In this document: piece by piece, positions 60,510 to 64,000 of the stretch | How the letters are laid out: each line of letters starts with the position of its first letter | How positions within the stretch are numbered: position 1 is the stretch's first letter | NCBI GenBank assembly: GCA_905147135.1 | Contig: LR990050.1 | Coordinates: 5,034,501 to 5,098,500, forward strand | Length of the DNA stretch: 64,000 nt | Source: Blastobasis lacticolella | Taxonomy: Eukaryota > Arthropoda > Insecta > Lepidoptera > Blastobasidae | Direction: 5' to 3' | Notes under the pieces: model-generated | The model's database searches: none | Told to the model about the DNA's origin: nothing | Seen by the model: the letters and a program-made list of their open reading frames with translations, nothing else | Translations under genes and position numbers: made by a program

Positions 60510-60981
60510 ACTGGCTTCCGATCAACTCGCGCCGTATTCCGTAACAATTGCGCACGGAATTTTGTGAATGAACTATCAATTCACATCGCCGGTGCCCCGG
60601 CCGTGGTGAATTGGCTATGAGACTATTTCCGTTAGATTTGAGAGTGGACCGCGTGACCGGCGCAGACGTCGCATTGAGAGAACTGGGTCGAACGTATTCG
60701 GTGTGCTTACGCGATTTTGGGAATAAATTCATTTTGAAATAGGCAAGTGCATTTTTATTTTACAAGGCAAGGTAAATAACTACATTTAACTCAGGATGTC
60801 GTAGTCAGAAAATGTACAGAGTACAGTTGTTTTGATTATCTGCGGTCTGTGTCGCATTTGGATGCATATTTATGCACCTGTAAACTTAAACATAATATCT
60901 GTAATCTGTACTGTGCACGCGCGAGTTCATGGTCACTGAGACAACCGCTTAAATAATTCGAGTACCAATTATAAAGTCTCG
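60510..60981. other. Non-coding stretch, no gene recognised
   Basis: I see no gene or repeat here. The minus-strand frame 60502-60732 starts beside the tandem duplication and has no motif. Confidence 0.45.
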
Positions 60982-61034
60982 ATACATCGCCATCTCACTC
61001 GCTTGCTGTTTGAGCGAATGAGATGGCGATGTAT
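60982..61034. repeat. 53-nt hairpin with 22-nt arms
   Basis: atacatcgccatctcactcg then ct (60982-61003) pairs with agcgaatgagatggcgatgt then at (61013-61034) at 21 of 22 positions; the loop is 9 nt (61004-61012). It is shorter than a usual animal pre-microRNA but within the lower range. It could also be a palindromic miniature element or part of one. Confidence 0.65.
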
Positions 61035-61370
61035 AATACGTTCGAGTTAGATGGTTCGACCCGATGCTCATGAACTCGTGCGTGCTCAGTACTAACTATC
61101 TCCCGCCTAGCTATTTTCATATCGTTCTAGTCCTTTAACACAGACTGACCCGAGACAGCAAGTGTCATCGAGAAAGCTCAGCCACATTCAGACAATAGTG
61201 AGCATAAGGGCAACGTCAGTCAAACGGCTGGAGAGCCCTGCTTTATCGTGGGCGAGTGTGGGCGACGGCGCCCTGACCTCCTTATGGCGGGCAGCGCGAT
61301 TCGTGAGCGATAAGCTTTAGTGCACGAATATGCGATAAACGTTACTAGCGCGCGCGTAACTCGGCCTCAG
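61035..61370. other. Non-coding stretch, no gene recognised
   Basis: No gene or named repeat. The composition becomes GC-richer towards 61250-61380. Confidence 0.4.
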
Positions 61371-61690
61371 ATTCTCGGCGACGGATCGGTCGGTGTAAAC
61401 GTTACTATGGAACACCCGGGGCCCGCTCTTTGAAGCTACCCCCTAAGCTTTGAAGGGTCCCTAGCGGAAGACCTTGGTTCACATCGCGTCTCAGATTCTC
61501 GGCAACGGATCGATCGGTGTAAATGTTTCGGTGTAACACCTGGGCTCCCACCTCGCTCCCTATTGCCCACTCTTAGAAGCTACGTCCAGGATACAGAAAA
61601 TGCCAATCGGTTCAGGAGACTGTTCAAGCAGTCAGTCTCAGGGTCCCCACCAGTAGACCTTGGTGAATCTCGCTTCGACAACCGTCACTG
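61371..61690. repeat. Partly duplicated GC-rich block
   Basis: ctcagattctcggcgacgga, tcggtcggtgtaaacgtt, then gaagggtccctagcggaaga and ccttggttcacatcgcgtc are followed by a second unit from about 61490: tcagattctcggcaacggat, cgatcggtgtaaatgttt, cagggtccccaccagtagac, cttggtgaatctcgcttcg. The last block also resembles ggtccccagcggatgaccct, ggtcaacctcgcttcgccgt at 6915-6958, so the unit is probably an interspersed repeat that was duplicated here. Confidence 0.6.
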
Positions 61691-61829
61691 AAACGCTAAG
61701 AACAAGAACTGTACCTTTATTAGAACGCACAACTAACGAATGGTGAGCTCGTTGCAACTACAGATAATTAGATCCCTACAAATGATTTCTATAGTTCACA
61801 AAGGCTGCTTCGACTCGAGAGCGGAAATT

Positions 61830-62075
61830 CATCATCACAGCGCATAACAGTCCACTACAGGACTTTGGGCCTCTCCCACAAAAGGGGAGGTTATTGTCAT
61901 AATCTCCACGCTTGGCAGGCGGGTTGGAGATCACAGTGTTGCAAACATAACAATGAAAAACGCTGCTGCCCATTTTCCAGTTTATGGAGACTAGATCTTT
62001 TGCCTCTAAACGTTAGTCGCCTTGTACGACACCCACGAGTGTAAGGGGTTGGTGCTATTAGGTACCGTATTTTCA
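61830..62075 (+). mobile_element. catcatcacag-family repeat, best copy
   Basis: catcatcacagcgcataaca, gtccactacaggactttggg, cctctcccacaaaaggggag, gttattgtcataatctccac, gcttggcaggcgggttggag, atcacagtgttgcaaacata, cgctgctgcccattttccag, gagactagatcttttgcctc, gtcgccttgtacgacaccca, ggggttggtgctatt. It is about 88 percent alike to 62999-63152 over the shared part and is longer at its right end, with the split copy at 55 kb in reverse. The element lacks coding capacity here; its class is unknown to me. Confidence 0.7.
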
Positions 62076-62998
62076 TAAAATAACGTTGTACCTACCCTCC
62101 TCAGAGCACGACACAACTTCCAGCATTTACTGCGGAGATCTCGTGCAGATTTACATACAAACAAACGGTTTTAAATGCTAATTGACGGTCCAAGCGGAAT
62201 CATTAATGAGTTAACGCTTGCGATTCATCTAGTTACCGAGCCCTATTCATCCAAGTTGAAACAGGCTACTTGCGTGAGAACGGGTTGATATTTACCTTAC
62301 CTTACACCTACATAGCTACACACAGTTGGAAAACAGCTTCCGAAGCCTTTATTAACACTAATGGCTAATATATTATCAATAAATTAGAGGATTTGTGTAA
62401 AATTGTCGATAGTAAAGTTACAACGAGATTGTGTTAAAACGACTTCGAGGATTTATTAGCACAATAATACCAACCTATAATATAATAGAGGTATAATGGG
62501 CATTACTGTAGCCAGCTATGGCGAAATATTAACTTAAACATAGAATTCTTAATGAGAATTTCATATTTAACGAAGGAGTAAACTCATGTATGAAATCTAA
62601 TCAAACCGTGAAGCTAACGAGAAACATAATGTGAAACATCGTGATTGAGGTATACTTGGGCGGCTGTAGTCAGTAAATAATCAAGTAAATGCAACGGAAC
62701 TAATGCGTAGGCTATTATCGTAAACATCCGTTTCGTCATTAACCGGATTCATAGCCGAATTTCCATTAATTCTAGTCTGGGGTAGTAAAGATTATAAAAG
62801 TCTATCAAACTGTTTAGAGGCTTCCATGCAAGTGTGACATTAAATCCAGTAGCGATTGGGGCGAGGCGTTCGGTTCATTCGTAACGGAACTGACCTAGCG
62901 CTGATACCTAATAATAATCCTTGAAGAAGCCGTGTATTCAAATCTGTACTATGATTTTTTGAGCCTACAAAATGGTACTTATATATTTTTTTTGTATT
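62076..62998. other. Non-coding AT-rich stretch
   Basis: I see no gene, RNA or named repeat here. Confidence 0.45.
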
Positions 62999-63152
62999 CA
63001 TCATCACAGCCCATCAACAGTCCACTGCAGGACTTAGGGTCTCTCCCACGAAAGGGGAGGTTATTGCCATAGATTATGGCACGCTTGGCAGGCGGGTTGG
63101 AGATCGCAGTGTTGTAAATATATCAATGGAAAACGCTGCTGCCCATTTTCCA
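62999..63152 (+). mobile_element. catcatcacag-family repeat, second intact copy
   Basis: catcatcacagcccatcaac, agtccactgcaggacttagg, gtctctcccacgaaagggga, cttggcaggcgggttggaga, tcgcagtgttgtaaatatat, cgctgctgcccattttccat. It ends at a small perfect hairpin attggcc/ggccaat (63152-63169). The right part present at 62000-62075 is missing. Confidence 0.7.
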
Positions 63153-63335
63153 TTGGCCACACGGCCAATGTTTTTGTATTAGGTAGTTAGTATTTTAAGG
63201 TGCCGCCGTCTGCCTTTCTGTTTTTGCCCGTTTCTTCCGTCGGTCTGCTGTAAAATATTTCTTATGAAATAAGCTGTACCTGTTGTGTTGTTTTTCTTTA
63301 TGTCACTATTGTATACCTGTTACCTCACGACGACC
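63153..63335. other. Non-coding stretch, retroelement-like but unproven
   Basis: A 7-bp stem attggcc/ggccaat at 63152-63169 follows the previous repeat. The text taaaatatttcttatgaaat then aagctgtacctgttgtgttg has the look of a retroelement 3' region. No second copy is present in this window to confirm it. Confidence 0.35.
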
Positions 63336-63339
63336 ATTT

Positions 63340-63490
63340 ACAAACAATGCAATATATTTTTTTACAACGTGATGGAAGTGACCGTGCGACCGGGTATGGA
63401 GCATGCCTGTTCAGAAACAGCTTGGTCACTCTGGACTTGAAGGAGTCCAGGTTGTATTGAAATACATAATTTCACGCTGCAGGGATATGC
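63340..63490 (+). mobile_element. Interspersed-repeat fragment (cagaaacagc family)
   Basis: gatggaagtgaccgtgcgac, cgggtatggagcatgcctgt, tcagaaacagcttggtcact, ctggacttgaaggagtccag, gttgtattg matches a shorter piece at 55935-55990. From memory this text is part of a widespread lepidopteran retroelement segment. The frame at 63403-63597 is a shadow. Confidence 0.5.
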
Positions 63491-63811
63491 AGAGACCACA
63501 TTGTTACGGCAAGCATGTTGCTGCGGTCCTGCCTAACAAACCTCTCTCGCATCTTCTACATTCATTAACCGTTTATAGATACTTGATCATTCTTTAATTA
63601 TCTTCGATTTGACCTTGAAAACACGTACATCTCCCCCATTCCCTTCCGCCCATTTACTTCACTCCAATTTCATTAAACCTCTCTACATACATGCCCAAAT
63701 AATTCCTTTACCCCTATCCTAGTCACTACATCTTCTTTCACTCCAGCAAGTTCCCTTAATTAAACTAGAAACTAGAAAAATGTCGAAATGTAGAAAATAG
63801 AGAAATATCGA
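63491..63811. other. Non-coding stretch before the MITE copy
   Basis: I see no gene. Pyrimidine-rich text (ctcccccattcccttccgcc) lies at about 63630-63650. Short repeated words (tagaaactagaaaaatg, tcgaaatgtagaaaatagag) sit directly before the MITE. Confidence 0.4.
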
Positions 63812-64000
63812 GGTAGAGCTCGTCTAGTCTAAGATGACGCGCCCCACTACTTAGTTGATTTCGATATGTGAGTGCAAATATTGATAACGACACTTCATCT
63901 GTGTGGGAGCCAATGAACGACGCGTGTTCCTACGTTTGAATCTCACCGGCAACTGAATGACCAATTACAACGGCATTTGTATATGTATTGCGTGCATATT
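63812..64000. mobile_element. Terminal-inverted-repeat MITE, cut by window end
   Basis: Starting ggtagagctcgtctagtcta, it repeats the left end and most of the interior of the MITE at 13068-13325, with about six substitutions and one missing 4-bp unit (ttagttagttgatt has become ttagttgatt). The right inverted repeat would lie just outside the window. Confidence 0.85.

Noticed and set aside
1..64000. CRISPR arrays, bacterial operons, prophage or integrated-virus genes
   Set aside because: No regularly spaced identical repeats, no dense same-strand coding, no viral proteins recognised. The repeats and composition are those of an insect nuclear genome.

Overview
The window reads as nuclear DNA from a moth or butterfly (Lepidoptera), and it is almost entirely non-coding. 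The assignment rests on the repeats: short Helitron-like elements that end in CTAG|T or CTTG|T after a gcgaacgaagtcgcg-type hairpin, a tRNA-derived SINE with a gctagatggcgctgtgtg 3' module, a LINE 3' end that reads 'caccatcaggcgggccgt...ttgtttgcc', the scattered 'catcatcacagcccatcaacagtccactgcaggac' family, and frequent short taggtacctac-type motifs. No open reading frame resembles a conserved protein over a useful length, there are no bacterial-style operons, and the longest open frames lie in GC-rich patches where stop codons are rare anyway. The window is best read as intronic or intergenic DNA, possibly inside a large gene.

Layout. The left part (about 1-15 kb) is AT-rich and rich in mobile elements: four Helitron-like copies or ends (1.7, 6.5, 7.0, 9.6 kb), several LINE 3' fragments (5.9, 8.5-8.9, 9.4, 10.3 kb), an RTE-like 3' end (6.7 kb), a SINE tail (12.6 kb), and a complete 258-bp inverted-repeat MITE (13.07-13.33 kb). 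The middle (about 16-53 kb) has few recognisable mobile elements but many GC-rich patches, the strongest at 20.1-20.6 kb. It also holds a hAT-type MITE with target-site duplication (35.86-36.27 kb), a degenerate tandem repeat with an embedded 75-nt hairpin (31.1-31.9 kb), a 16-bp minisatellite (46.0 kb), and two minus-strand sites that look like recursive-splicing ratchet points (22.34 and 47.89 kb). The right part (about 53-64 kb) is again repeat-rich: a LINE tail with a pyrimidine microsatellite, another complete Helitron-like element, a full-length tRNA-SINE inserted into an older repeat with a visible target duplication, two local duplications (60.25-60.51 and 61.37-61.68 kb), two more copies of the older repeat, and a second copy of the inverted-repeat MITE cut by the window end.

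Possible gene parts are all weak. A GC-rich island at 20.1-20.6 kb could be a minus-strand promoter and 5' untranslated exon ending at a good donor site. Two plus-strand acceptor-plus-open-frame segments (51.6 and 54.8 kb) could be terminal exons. None can be proved from the sequence alone. I found no convincing undescribed gene system. The most original signals are the two near-perfect hairpins of microRNA-precursor size (31.6 and 61.0 kb), the candidate ratchet points, and the nested and duplicated repeats.
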